Positions 46,737 through 55,915 of a DNA stretch of 64,000 bases are shown one piece after another. Under the pieces are notes generated by a model. It worked only from the letters and a program-made list of their open reading frames with translations. It was not told where the DNA came from and did no database searches. Every line of letters begins with the position of its first letter. Within the stretch, counting starts at the first letter, position 1. The DNA is taken from the NCBI RefSeq assembly GCF_041227145.1, contig NZ_JBGFSP010000012.1:1-64000 (forward strand). The letters are read 5' to 3'. The position numbers and the translations under genes were made by a program. The DNA is from Bacteroides sp. AN502(2024). Lineage in GTDB: Bacteria; Bacteroidota; Bacteroidia; Bacteroidales; Bacteroidaceae.

Positions 46737-47843
46737 TTATTTGAGTGATATTTTATTGGCTGTTTCTCGTTTCTTGGAATTAACCAAATCAGCATATATT
46801 TGAGTGGTGGACACGTTCTTATGCGTCAGCATCTTTGATACTGTGTAAATGTCTGTACCTAAGGAAATTTGAATAACTGCGTAGGAGTGCCTAAAGCAAT
46901 GGAAGGTTATCGACTTCGTTATTCCGGCTTTTTTGAGCCAGTTTTTAAGTGGGTAGTTAATCATGCTCCGCTTCAACCCTTTGAATACTTTGCCTGTGTC
47001 GGGCGTACCGCATAGTTCGTAGGCTTCGTAACTGATAGGGAGGGTTGCTTCCGTTTGGGTTTTCTGTGTTCTGATACGCAAGCAATAGCCTTGGTCGGGG
47101 GCGATAGTAAAATCTTCCCATTGTAGGTTGAGAATGTCGCTGATGCGTAAGCCTGTCAAACAAGCGAATAAAGAGGCTGCTTTCAGAACGGGAATGTCGC
47201 AAGGCGTAGCGGCAAGTTGTTTCACTTCGTCCAGTGTCAGATACTCTTTCTTTACATTTTGCGGTTCAATCTTATCAAGGTAATCATTGATATTCTCTCG
47301 AAGCCATTTGTCTCGATAGGCAATCTTTAATAATCCTCTGAAAGTAGAATAGTAGCCGGATGCCGAATTGAGGGATACAGGGCGGTTGCTGTGTTTGAGT
47401 TGCTTGGCATTTAGCAAGTATTCACGGAACTTCTTACATAAATCTACATTCACTTCGCCAAAAGTGCATTGACCTTTGACGAAGTTGTAGAAATGCTGAT
47501 AGACGAATTGCCATTTTTGGTCTTTGTTTCGGCACATTTTTTTGAAGTAGGCAAGGAAGTCGGCTTTCTGTTTGGTTTTATCCAAGAAGCCAAACTCTTC
47601 ATTGATGAGCGATTGCACTCTGATACAACGGATAGCCTCTGCCTTGTTTAACATGTCGTTGTTGAACTCCCGTTCCATCTCGTTCTTCGGATGGGCATAG
47701 ATGTAAATGCCAAGGTATTCCCTGCGGCTCATCTGCATCGTTTCGGGGTTACGGACTGCCGGATAATAATCCAGATACAAGGAGATACGATTGTTCCGAA
47801 TCGCTCTCTGACGAACTGTTACTTTTGTACATGTGTGTGACAT
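46737..47843 (-). CDS. Tyrosine integrase of the mnmE-inserted element
   Basis: A 368-residue integrase. The N-terminal arm-binding domain (NNRISLYLDYYPAVRNPETM) and core-binding domain (about 95-190) precede the catalytic domain with R233 (TGLRISD), HCFRH with H315 and R318, H341 (LTHKNVSTTQ) and nucleophile Y350. It catalyses integration into and excision from the mnmE 3' end if the att assignment is right. It is about 1.3 kb from the junction. The conserved 30-bp block at 47900-47929 lies upstream. Confidence 0.92.
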   Translation of the reverse strand: MSHTCTKVTVRQRAIRNNRISLYLDYYPAVRNPETMQMSRREYLGIYIYAHPKNEMEREFNNDMLNKAEAIRCIRVQSLINEEFGFLDKTKQKADFLAYFKKMCRNKDQKWQFVYQHFYNFVKGQCTFGEVNVDLCKKFREYLLNAKQLKHSNRPVSLNSASGYYSTFRGLLKIAYRDKWLRENINDYLDKIEPQNVKKEYLTLDEVKQLAATPCDIPVLKAASLFACLTGLRISDILNLQWEDFTIAPDQGYCLRIRTQKTQTEATLPISYEAYELCGTPDTGKVFKGLKRSMINYPLKNWLKKAGITKSITFHCFRHSYAVIQISLGTDIYTVSKMLTHKNVSTTQIYADLVNSKKRETANKISLK

Positions 47844-47899
47844 ACTGTTTAATATTTAGAGTTTTACATTTGTTTGGTGCAAAGGAATATAGTGATTCG

Positions 47900-47929
47900 A
47901 TGGTGGGTACATTCACCGCTAAATAACTG
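47900..47929 (-). promoter_or_regulatory. Element-wide regulatory block, copy 2
   Basis: Second copy of the three-part motif described at 44638-44667, here upstream of the integrase. A TTCCTTTG sequence on the minus strand closely follows and may be the -7 element. Shared control of integration and mobilization genes is the simplest reading. Confidence 0.55.
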
Positions 47930-47938
47930 TCAATCGAA

Positions 47939-48850
47939 TTATTCTATCTTGGGAGCTTCAAGTAATCTGTCCAATTCGGGTTTGGAGATAAGCGTGTATT
48001 TGCCTTTCTTCACCTTGGGGATGTTATGATACTTCGTATAGTGATAGAGTTGGTCACGGGTGAGATTGAATTTCTCCATTGCTTCGGCTACCGTATAATA
48101 TTGCGGTTCTTCGGGTGCGGCTACACCTTTGGCTATATCAACATGCTTCTTGGAATAGTACACCATGATGCCTTCTTTCTTCTTAGGAATGGCATTCTTG
48201 GAAACGAAACAGTAGATAGCGGATAAGGTCATACCGAATTTATCCTGCATTTCTTGTGTGCTATACCATTCGGTAATATCAGGATTCGGGGCTTTCTTGG
48301 CAAAGTAAGCGTCTATATGTTTTTTGCTCCAGTAGGTCTTGCCACGATTGAAAGTACGGGGGATGTTGTTTTTCTTGGCTACCGCAAATATCCATGACTC
48401 ATTTATATGATATTTCTCTTTGACTTCAGCGGTGGTGTAGAAGTCGGTGATAGGAATGGTGTCTTTAGGCTGTCGCTGTTCATAAGGACGAGCTTCTAAC
48501 ATTCGGTCAATATCTTCTTTGCGGATAAATGACAATCTGCTACTAATGCGGAATGCTTGCAGCTTTCTAGCATACACCATTTTATAGATAGCTTGTTTAC
48601 TTAGCCCTAATAAAATTGCAGTCTCTTTGAATGACAGATATTCTTTGTCCTTAAAATCAGATATTGGTTGTTCACTGATGACCGATTGGACTTTGGTTTC
48701 TACTTCTTGTATTCTCTTTTGCCGAACAGCTTCCTTGTATGCAAGATTACTACATCGATGAGAACAAGAACGTGTCGTTAGTTTCTGAGCATAGAATGTT
48801 GTGCCACACCATTCACATACCTTTTTGATTTTCATTTTACTCGTTGCCAT
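47939..48850 (-). CDS. Zinc-finger and multi-HTH regulator of the mobile element
   Basis: A 303-residue protein. An N-terminal zinc finger (CEWCGTTFYAQKLTTRSCSH, then C) is followed by four helix-turn-helix modules of the HTH_17 type: YLSFKETAILLGLSKQAIYK, YTTAEVKEKYHINESWIFAV, YSTQEMQDKFGMTLSAIYCF and YTVAEAMEKFNLTRDQLYHY. Each is followed by a basic wing. It lies closest to the mnmE junction and probably binds repeated sites, perhaps controlling integrase and transfer genes or bending att DNA. Confidence 0.82.
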   Translation of the reverse strand: MATSKMKIKKVCEWCGTTFYAQKLTTRSCSHRCSNLAYKEAVRQKRIQEVETKVQSVISEQPISDFKDKEYLSFKETAILLGLSKQAIYKMVYARKLQAFRISSRLSFIRKEDIDRMLEARPYEQRQPKDTIPITDFYTTAEVKEKYHINESWIFAVAKKNNIPRTFNRGKTYWSKKHIDAYFAKKAPNPDITEWYSTQEMQDKFGMTLSAIYCFVSKNAIPKKKEGIMVYYSKKHVDIAKGVAAPEEPQYYTVAEAMEKFNLTRDQLYHYTKYHNIPKVKKGKYTLISKPELDRLLEAPKIE

Positions 48851-49117
48851 ATTCGTTACTTTTAGAGGTTTTATTTCTCTTGTTATTTCTCCATTTTGTT
48901 TAACTATCGTAAATCATAGTCAACCATAGTCAACTTTCTCCACAACCTTTCCGACCTAAAATCGGATAGTAGCAAGCGAGCAACAAATGCGGTACAAAAA
49001 TGAACTGAAAAAGCCCTATAAACGATAACTATCGCTTATAAGGCTAAAAAGAAAGGCGCTCAAAATGAACGCCTTAATAATCGTTGATGAGATATGCTAA
49101 TCGTTGGTAATCACCAC
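48851..49117. other. Element end between the HTH gene and mnmE
   Basis: Non-coding. It contains a tandem 10-bp repeat CATAGTCAAC at 48915-48934, a long imperfect hairpin at 49012-49045 (AGCC...GGCT) followed by TAAAAAG, and a hairpin AAGGCG/CGCCTT at 49053-49075. The hairpins may terminate mnmE transcription; the tandem repeat could be an integrase arm site. Confidence 0.55.
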
Positions 49118-50515
49118 TTACTTTCCGATGCAAAAATGTTGAAAAATATTATGAAGTACCATATCATTCGTAACCTCACCCGCTATGTCCGAAATGAAGA
49201 AGATACACTCTCGTATGTCTTGTGAAAGGAAATCTCCAGAAATCTGCGAATCAAGTCCGTTTTGTACTCGATGAATAGCTTCTAAAGCTTTGTTTAAAGC
49301 TTCGTAATGTCTTACATTTGTCACAATAATATCATTCTGTGTCACTGTGGGTAAGTGTGCAGCATTAATAAGCATTTTTTGCAGCTCATTTATATTCTCC
49401 CGTTGTTTGGCCGAAATGAAAATAGATTCCGTAGATTCTTGGGGGAAGTCTTTTAATAAAGATAATAAATCCTCTTTCTGTTTGCCTTCAATCAAATCAG
49501 CTTTATTGAATACAACAATCAAATGTTTTCCTTCACAGCGTGGAATTATCTTTCTGGATAACTGTTCAATTTGAGAGGCGGCATTCACAGCATCTACCAT
49601 CCAAAGAACAATCTCTGCCTGACCCAACTTCTGAAAAGTACGCTCAATGCCCAAGCTTTCAATCGTGTCATTGGTTTCCCGGATTCCGGCAGTATCGATG
49701 AACCGGAAAGTGATTCCTCCGATGTTGACAGTATCTTCGATCACATCACGCGTTGTCCCGTGGATATCACTGACAATGGCTTTATCCTCATTCAATAATA
49801 CATTCAGTAAAGTTGATTTTCCAGCATTCGTTTCACCGATGATAGCTACGGGAACACCATTTTTAATGGCATTGCCGACACTGAATGAATGAGCCAACCG
49901 AGAAATGACCTGTTCAATTTCTTCTGCCAACTTCCTTAATGCCGAACGATCGGCAAATTCAACATCCTCTTCGCTGAAATCCAATTCCAGCTCAATCATG
50001 GAGGTGAAGTTCAACAACTTGTTGCGTAGATCTGTCAGCTCTTTACTGAACCCGCCCCGCATCTGGCTCATTGCCAATCGGTGGGTAGCGGCAGACGAGG
50101 AAGCAATCAAGTCCGCCACAGCTTCTGCCTGGCTTAAATCCATCTTTCCATTGAGGAAAGCACGTTGCGTATATTCTCCCGGTCGGGCCATGCGGCAACC
50201 ATTTTTAATAAGCAACTGCATCACCTGTTGAAGAATATAAGCAGAACCATGACACGTGATTTCCGTACTGTCTTCTCCCGTATATGAATGAGGAGCGCGA
50301 AAAAGGCTGACGAGTACTTCGTCAATAATCTCGTCTCCGTCATAAATACGTCCGAATATCAAAGTATATGGCTTCTGTTCGCTCAATAATTTGCCCGCCT
50401 TGGCAGGCTTGAAGATGCTGCCGGTGATAGAAATAGCTTCCGGACCGGAAACGCGGATGCTTCCGATAGCACCGCCTTGAGCGGTAGCGATAGCGCAGAT
50501 AGTGTCTTGATTCAT
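49118..50515 (-). CDS. mnmE: tRNA modification GTPase MnmE (TrmE)
   Basis: A 465-residue protein starting MNQDTICAIATAQGGAIGSI. With MnmG it makes 5-carboxymethylaminomethyl-uridine at the wobble position of certain tRNAs. The N-terminal folate-binding domain (1-120), helical domain and inserted G domain (GETNAGKST, DIHGTTRD, DTAGIRET, NKAD) are all present. The last residues are the conserved FCIGK, with the functional cysteine. The element insertion preserved this end exactly. The 50515 start is preferred to 50590 by family length. Confidence 0.97.
   Translation of the reverse strand: MNQDTICAIATAQGGAIGSIRVSGPEAISITGSIFKPAKAGKLLSEQKPYTLIFGRIYDGDEIIDEVLVSLFRAPHSYTGEDSTEITCHGSAYILQQVMQLLIKNGCRMARPGEYTQRAFLNGKMDLSQAEAVADLIASSSAATHRLAMSQMRGGFSKELTDLRNKLLNFTSMIELELDFSEEDVEFADRSALRKLAEEIEQVISRLAHSFSVGNAIKNGVPVAIIGETNAGKSTLLNVLLNEDKAIVSDIHGTTRDVIEDTVNIGGITFRFIDTAGIRETNDTIESLGIERTFQKLGQAEIVLWMVDAVNAASQIEQLSRKIIPRCEGKHLIVVFNKADLIEGKQKEDLLSLLKDFPQESTESIFISAKQRENINELQKMLINAAHLPTVTQNDIIVTNVRHYEALNKALEAIHRVQNGLDSQISGDFLSQDIRECIFFISDIAGEVTNDMVLHNIFQHFCIGK
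49122..49132. other. att site in the mnmE 3' end
   Basis: TTTCCGATGCA covers the codons of the terminal CIGK on the minus strand and is directly repeated at 23648-23658. The last codons of mnmE (thdF) are also the attB of SGI1-type elements, a known case of the same choice of target. Confidence 0.6.
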
Positions 50516-50576
50516 TATTTTTCTTTTTTGGATGAGCAAAGATAATAATTGCAATTTAATTCTTCTGAATGTAGAG

Positions 50577-51455
50577 TTATATTCTATCAAGTACTGTCTT
50601 AATCAGCGTATCGATTGTATTCTTATATCCGGTATTGGCTTCTTTGATAAGTCGGTTGGCTATTACCATGCAGACGGTCATAGCTTTATGTCCCATCAAC
50701 CGGCTAAGTCCTGCTAAAGCCGAACTTTCCATTTCGAAGTTGGTAATTTTGTACCCTTTATATTCGAATGTTTCAATCTTATCATTCTGTTTCGGATCTG
50801 CTAGCGGGATACGGAGTTCACGTCCTTGAGGGCCGAAGAAACCTCCGGCGGCGATTGTCACTCCGCGTACCATGTCATCTTTGGCGATCCGGTCAATCAA
50901 GTCTTCATTGGCATCGATGACGTAAGGAGCAGGGGCGCACATATTTCCCGACCAACCCATGTGATGGAGGAAAGCACGTTCGAATGGTAAATCGCATACG
51001 GCATTACGTCCGGCATAGAAATTCAGTAACCCGTCAAAACCGATGGACTTTTGTGAACAGACAAAAGTGCCGACAGGGGTATTGGGCTGCAGACCGCCAC
51101 ATGTGCCGATACGTACTAATTCCAGTTGGCGGGGCTGCTCCTTTTCTTCACGGGTGGTAAAGTCGATATTGGCAAGTGCGTCCAATTCATTCATTACGAT
51201 GTCGATGTTATCGCAACCGATTCCGGTGGAGACTACCGTAATCCGTTTACCTTTATAAGTACCCGTGACGGTCTTGAATTCGCGGCTTTCCACTTCACAT
51301 TCTTTGTTTTCGAAATGAGAAGCTACGAGTGCTACACGTCCGGGGTCACCTACCAGAATTACTTTGTCTGCCAGCCATTCGGGCTTTACGTGAAGATGGA
51401 ATACTGAACCGTCTTCATTGATTATCAATTCAGAGGATGGAAAGTACTTTTTCAT
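50577..51455 (-). CDS. udp: Nucleoside phosphorylase, uridine-phosphorylase type
   Basis: A 292-residue enzyme of the PNP/UDP family that splits nucleosides with phosphate. It has VILVGDPGRVALVASHFENK at the phosphate site, ELVRIGTCGGLQPNTPVGTF and the ribose-binding stretch TNFEMESSALAGLSRLMGHK. The longer length and bulky loop fit the uridine phosphorylase branch, but substrate preference cannot be fixed. It is upstream of mnmE in the same direction with 61 bases between. Confidence 0.85.
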   Translation of the reverse strand: MKKYFPSSELIINEDGSVFHLHVKPEWLADKVILVGDPGRVALVASHFENKECEVESREFKTVTGTYKGKRITVVSTGIGCDNIDIVMNELDALANIDFTTREEKEQPRQLELVRIGTCGGLQPNTPVGTFVCSQKSIGFDGLLNFYAGRNAVCDLPFERAFLHHMGWSGNMCAPAPYVIDANEDLIDRIAKDDMVRGVTIAAGGFFGPQGRELRIPLADPKQNDKIETFEYKGYKITNFEMESSALAGLSRLMGHKAMTVCMVIANRLIKEANTGYKNTIDTLIKTVLDRI

Positions 51456-51527
51456 GTTATTGAAGGGTTTTAGTTTTATAATTGGGGTTGCATCTATAAT
51501 TTATAATAGGGCTATATTTATAAATAA

Positions 51528-51629
51528 AAACGCCGGAACCGGATTTAAGTTCAGGAGAGGCCTCTATCTTTTTCTTTTGGAAAAGTGGAGTACATCTTGC
51601 AACTGAAATGAAATCGGATTCCGGTGTTT
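51528..51629. terminator. Long imperfect inverted repeat between floA and the phosphorylase gene
   Basis: Arms of 19 bases at 51528-51546 and 51611-51629 match at 16 positions, enclosing 64 bases. On the minus strand the second arm is followed by TTTTTATTTA. It could be a terminator of the floA operon or a structured RNA element. Confidence 0.45.
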
Positions 51630-51637
51630 GTGACCGA

Positions 51638-52636
51638 TTATTTGCTCAACGGTTGATTACCTGCATTACCTGTTGTAGGCTTGGCGATATTCTCACGCAT
51701 TGAAGTATCAGCTTCGATATTTTTCATGCGATAATAATCCATGATGCCTAAGTTTCCGCTGCGGAAAGCTTCAGCCATTGCTTTCGGAACTTCAGCTTCT
51801 GCTTCGATCACTTTGGCACGAGCTTCCTGTGCTTTTGCTTTCATTTCCTGTTCGGAAGCTACTGCCATGGCACGACGCTCTTCAGCTTTTGCCTGTGCAA
51901 TATTCTTATCTGCATTAGCCTGATCGATTTGCAGAGCCGCACCGATGTTCTTACCTATGTCGATGTCCGCAATATCAATAGACAGGATTTCGAAAGCTGT
52001 TCCTGCATCCAATCCTTTGCGAAGTACCAGTTTGGAGATAGAATCCGGATTCTCGAGTACCGACTTGTGATTTTCGGAAGAACCGATGGATGAAACGATA
52101 CCTTCACCTACACGGGCGAGAATCGTATCTTCACCTGCACCACCGACCAACTGGCGAATGTTGGCGCGTACTGTAACACGAGCCTTGGCAATCAGCTGGA
52201 TACCATCTTTGGCAACAGCCGTTACGGGAGGAGTATCAATCACTTTCGGGTTAACAGACATCTGTACGGCTTCGAATACATCACGTCCTGCCAGGTCGAT
52301 AGCAGTAGCCATCTGGAAAGGCAATTCGATGTTGGCTTTCGATGCGGATACCAAGGCATGAACAACCTTTTCTACGTGTCCGCCAGCCAGATAATGGGCT
52401 TCCAGTTCATCGCGGGTGATGTTTTTCAGACCGGCTTTGTGAGCTTCGATCATTCCCGGAACGATGATATACGGCGGAACGTTACGTATACGCATTAAGA
52501 ACAGTTGTATCAGCGAGATGTTAACTCCCGAGACTTTAGCCGACAACCAAAGGAAGAACGGCACGTAATGGAAAAATATTATCAAGAAGATAATACCTCC
52601 GGCTATCAGAAAGATAGGTAAGTAGAAAGATGGTTC
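51638..52636 (-). CDS. floA: Flotillin-like membrane protein FloA
   Basis: A 332-residue protein starting [20 protein letters not shown] with one or two N-terminal membrane segments. The FloA (UPF0365) domain follows, with [20 protein letters not shown] and a long Glu/Ala coiled-coil ([20 protein letters not shown]). Flotillins organise membrane microdomains. The gene lies directly after the NfeD-type gene, the conserved bacterial NfeD-flotillin pairing. Confidence 0.95.
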   Translation of the reverse strand, partial: EPSFYLPIFLIAGGIIFLIIFFHYVPFFLWLSAKVSGVNISLIQLFLMRIRNVPPYIIVPGMIEAHKAGLKNITRDELEAHYLAGGHVEKVVHALVSASKANIELPFQMATAIDLAGRDVFEAVQMSVNPKVIDTPPVTAVAKDGIQLIAKARVTVRANIRQLVGGAGEDTILARVGEGIVSSIGSSENHKSVLENPDSISKLVLRKGLDAGTAFEILSIDIADIDIGKNIGAALQIDQANADKNIAQAKAEERRAMAVASEQEMKAKAQEARAKVIEAEAEVPKAMAEAFRSGNLGIMDYYRMKNIEADTSMRENIAKPTTGNAGNQPLSK

Positions 52637-52661
52637 CATTGATGTTTTTATTAAGTGAATA

Positions 52662-53132
52662 TTATTCTTTATATTTCTCAACCATGATTGTACCGTCGGT
52701 GATACGGTTTACGATTATCGGAGTCTTCTCATTGAGGAACCCGTCTATTGACTTTACTTCCACAATTTTTCCGTTTATCTCGGCATAACCGATTTGTGCC
52801 AGACGTGTAGTACTGATTCCTGTATCCCCTGCCTTGATACTATCTTCTGCGCTACGGTCTACTTTTGAATCAATATTCTTTTTCAGCGCCAAATTGTCCA
52901 GCATTTTCGATTTCATAAACCAGACCAATGATCCGATGCAGGCAATTGCTGATATGCCAAGAGTGACAAATCCGCCTGCCATACCTAATTTAGCGAACGC
53001 GTAATAGTTGGCATACAGGATGCAAACCAATGCAGAAATTCCTGCCAGGCTAATGCCCGGGATGACGAACAGTTCTACCAGAAACAGTATGACTGCGGCA
53101 ATAATGAGGACGGCGATAATGAGTATATCCAT
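52662..53132 (-). CDS. NfeD-like membrane protein
   Basis: A 156-residue protein with about three transmembrane segments ([54 protein letters not shown]). A C-terminal OB-fold domain follows ([20 protein letters not shown]), typical of short NfeD proteins. It is the usual partner of FloA and is 25 bases upstream of it. No protease domain is fused. Confidence 0.9.
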   Translation of the reverse strand: MDILIIAVLIIAAVILFLVELFVIPGISLAGISALVCILYANYYAFAKLGMAGGFVTLGISAIACIGSLVWFMKSKMLDNLALKKNIDSKVDRSAEDSIKAGDTGISTTRLAQIGYAEINGKIVEVKSIDGFLNEKTPIIVNRITDGTIMVEKYKE

Positions 53133-53148
53133 AGTTCAGAGTGATTAG

Positions 53149-54570
53149 TTATTTTGTTTTTTCTGCATTGCGTACATTCACTTCAAGAGTATTCAGCTCT
53201 TCGTACATTTGCAGTACCCGCTTTTCTAGGTCAAGAATGGCAGGAGCCATTTGTTTTTTTCCCTGTTGGTTGGCACCGGCATATTGTTGGCGAAGACTGT
53301 TCAGCTTTCTTTCCTGTTGATAATAGTCTTTTTCCATCTGCTGATAGCGTTGGAAAAGCGTTTTTGCTTTGGCGGATTTAAAGTCGCTCATCAGATAGTA
53401 AGTGGTATGGTCATCAATAACAAACTCAAAGTCCATGGCACGGCGTTTTTGCGGTTTATGACTGATAGCCGTTTTCAGGCGTTGCAATGCTTCGGTGACT
53501 GCTTGTTTGTCTTTCCAGGTTTCTTTCAGCGAATGGATCTGTGCCAGACGAATGATCTGTTGCTGCTCCATTGCTTCATAATTATAAGTCTGTTTGGAAG
53601 CGTTAGGAATGAACACATAAACACATACCTTTCCTTCCGGTTGGAAACGGTCGGAAGCAAACCATCCGAGGTTATTATATTCATCAATGACATACATATA
53701 ATCATTGTATGGTGAATTGAATGGCATTCCCACATTTTCCGGAACAAGATAAGTGTCGGTATTCGTATTGTAGCGAGTGACAAAGATGTCGTATCCACCC
53801 ACTCCTTCGCCATCACTGGCATAGTAAACGGTCACTCCGTCCGAAAGGACAAACGGATAGTTGGCGTTTCCGGAAGCATTGATACTACCCGGTAATGGGC
53901 GTCCGTCACTCCATTCATTCAACAATTTGTTCTTTGAGAAGATGTCGAGGTTACCTTTTTCACCCATTTCGCTATAATAAATCTTACTTCCGATTTCTGT
54001 TTTATAAACAGTTCCCGGATGATCTCCTTCTGTCTGAAAGAACTCATTGTAAGTGAATAATTTACCCGATTCTTCGCTCATCTTGTATGCATGGAGGAAC
54101 GTAGCCTTGTCCACAACGAAGCTGTCGATGATGCACACATCCTCAACCCCCTTCAACATACGGAGGTCGGATTTACTTTTCTCCAGAAGCTTTTCCGCTT
54201 CTTCCGTCGATTTTTTACGTTTACTTAAATCTGCTATATACTCCTCAAAGCAGTTCACGGCATCTTCGAAGCGATACGTCTCGTTATAGGCTTGTCCCAA
54301 ATAGAGTTTCCCACTGGTCACACGTCTCTTTGCCGCTATTTCAAGAGGTTTCACCGCCTTTTCTGCCTCTCCGGTTTTCAGGCAGCATACACCATACCAA
54401 TAATTATAATTCCCGTTCGACGGTTGTGATTGGGCATACTTCTGAAAAACAGGTTTGGCTTGTTCGTACTCACCTTTGGCAAATAAGGTGCGTGCCTGTT
54501 CCAACGTTTGTGCAGATACTTCGCAAAGGAAGAGACTGCCAATTAAAAATAGAATATATTTTCCTTTCAT
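53149..54570 (-). CDS. TPR and PD40 beta-propeller protein, secreted
   Basis: A 473-residue protein with a signal peptide (MKGKYILFLIGSLFLCEVSA, cut near residue 20). TPR repeats follow (residues 22-130: LFAKGEYEQAKPVFQKYAQS). Next is a PD40/WD40-like propeller region with repeats such as KIYYSEMGEKGNLDIF and TVYYASDGEGVGGYDIF, then a C-terminal coiled coil. It resembles the N-terminal part of Bacteroidota TPR-PD40-OmpA proteins, but lacks the OmpA domain. It is 16 bases upstream of the nfeD gene. Role in the envelope is inferred. Confidence 0.82.
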   Translation of the reverse strand: MKGKYILFLIGSLFLCEVSAQTLEQARTLFAKGEYEQAKPVFQKYAQSQPSNGNYNYWYGVCCLKTGEAEKAVKPLEIAAKRRVTSGKLYLGQAYNETYRFEDAVNCFEEYIADLSKRKKSTEEAEKLLEKSKSDLRMLKGVEDVCIIDSFVVDKATFLHAYKMSEESGKLFTYNEFFQTEGDHPGTVYKTEIGSKIYYSEMGEKGNLDIFSKNKLLNEWSDGRPLPGSINASGNANYPFVLSDGVTVYYASDGEGVGGYDIFVTRYNTNTDTYLVPENVGMPFNSPYNDYMYVIDEYNNLGWFASDRFQPEGKVCVYVFIPNASKQTYNYEAMEQQQIIRLAQIHSLKETWKDKQAVTEALQRLKTAISHKPQKRRAMDFEFVIDDHTTYYLMSDFKSAKAKTLFQRYQQMEKDYYQQERKLNSLRQQYAGANQQGKKQMAPAILDLEKRVLQMYEELNTLEVNVRNAEKTK

Positions 54571-54753
54571 TGTTTTGAGCGTTAATGAGTGACGGGTAGA
54601 TTGAAAACATGGCTGCTTTCGGGCACCGGTCCATTTATCAATTGTTCAAAAGTACAAATTTATTAGAAATAAACCCTTTTTCAGTGATTCTATTATGTTA
54701 ATTCTTCTTTAAATCATTCTTTTCGCTTACTTTTGCAGCCGATTTTTAAAGAT

Positions 54754-55500
54754 ATGGCACAATTTACGGAAGAAGAGAAAACCATTCGCCGCATTGAACG
54801 GCGGTTTAGCAAAGGAGTGGTGCAATATGGATTGATAGAAGAAGGAGACAACATCCTTATCGGACTGTCGGGAGGAAAAGATTCGTTGGCGCTTGTTGAA
54901 CTGTTGGGTAGACGCGCACGTATCTATAAGCCTCGTTTTTCTGTTGTAGCCGTTCATGTGGTGATGAAGAATATTCCTTATCAGAGCGATACGGAATATT
55001 TGAAAGCGCATTGTGAAGCGTATGGAGTTCCCTTTGTGCAGTATGAGACAGCTTTTGATCCTGCTACCGACACACGCAAATCTCCCTGTTTCCTTTGTTC
55101 ATGGAATCGCCGGAAAACCCTGTTCACTGTTGCCAAGGAGCACGGATGCAATAAAATCGCTCTCGGTCACCACATGGATGATATTCTGGAAACTTTGTTG
55201 ATGAATATCACATATCAGGGAGCCTTCAGTACAATGCCGCCCCGGTTGGTGATGAAGAAGTTTGATATGACAATTATCCGTCCGATGTGTCTGGTTCACG
55301 AAGCCGATCTGGTAGAGTGGGCAGCGTTGCGCCATTATCAGAAACAAGTGAAGAATTGCCCTTACGAATCGCAGTCCAGCCGGAGTGATATGAAAGGAAT
55401 TTTACGTCAGCTGGAAGCGATGAATCCGGAGGCACGTTACAGCCTTTGGGGGAGCATGACTAATGTACAGGAAGATTTATTACCGGATAAAATAGATTAG
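54754..55500 (+). CDS. ttcA: TtcA/TilS-type tRNA thiolation or lysidine-like PP-loop protein
   Basis: A 248-residue PP-loop ATPase starting MAQFTEEEKTIRRIERRFSK. The PP-loop SGGKDS is near residue 45. A CxxC (PCFLCSWNRR) and GHHMDDILETLLMNITYQG follow, as in TtcA, which makes 2-thiocytidine in tRNA using an iron-sulfur cluster. A third conserved Cys is in VKNCPYESQSS. The ATG at 54754 is preferred to the in-frame start at 54733. It is divergent from the TPR gene. Confidence 0.88.
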   Translation: MAQFTEEEKTIRRIERRFSKGVVQYGLIEEGDNILIGLSGGKDSLALVELLGRRARIYKPRFSVVAVHVVMKNIPYQSDTEYLKAHCEAYGVPFVQYETAFDPATDTRKSPCFLCSWNRRKTLFTVAKEHGCNKIALGHHMDDILETLLMNITYQGAFSTMPPRLVMKKFDMTIIRPMCLVHEADLVEWAALRHYQKQVKNCPYESQSSRSDMKGILRQLEAMNPEARYSLWGSMTNVQEDLLPDKID

Positions 55501-55515
55501 TTAGAATAGATTGTT

Positions 55516-55887
55516 ATGAAAGGATTCTATACCATTTTGTTGCTGATTGTTTCCAATGTCTTTATGACATTCGCCTGGTACGGACATTTAAAGATGAGAC
55601 AGGAGTACGGTTGGTTCGCAACTCTTCCGCTGATTGGTGTGATTACGTTTAGCTGGGCAATCGCTTTTTTTGAATATTCCTGCCAGATACCCGCCAATCG
55701 TATTGGCTTTATAGGCAATGGAGGTCCGTTTTCATTGATGCAGTTGAAAGTCATCCAAGAGGTGATAACACTTATTATTTTTACAGTGTTCACTACCATC
55801 TTCTTTAAAGGTGAAGCGTTACATTGGAATCATTTGGCTGCATTTGTCTGCCTGATTGCGGCGGTGTATTTCGTGTTTATGAAATAA
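55516..55887 (+). CDS. DMT-type small membrane protein (DUF486)
   Basis: A 123-residue protein with four hydrophobic helices (ILLLIVSNVFMTFAWYG, LPLIGVITFSWAIAFFEY, EVITLIIFTVFTTIFF, LAAFVCLIAAVYFVFM). The motif PANRIGFIGNGGPFSLMQLK marks DUF486, a half-size relative of drug/metabolite transporters. It is 15 bases after the ttcA-like gene. The substrate is unknown. Confidence 0.92.
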   Translation: MKGFYTILLLIVSNVFMTFAWYGHLKMRQEYGWFATLPLIGVITFSWAIAFFEYSCQIPANRIGFIGNGGPFSLMQLKVIQEVITLIIFTVFTTIFFKGEALHWNHLAAFVCLIAAVYFVFMK

Positions 55888-55915
55888 CGGCCTGAAACCA
55901 TTCCATATCCTCACT

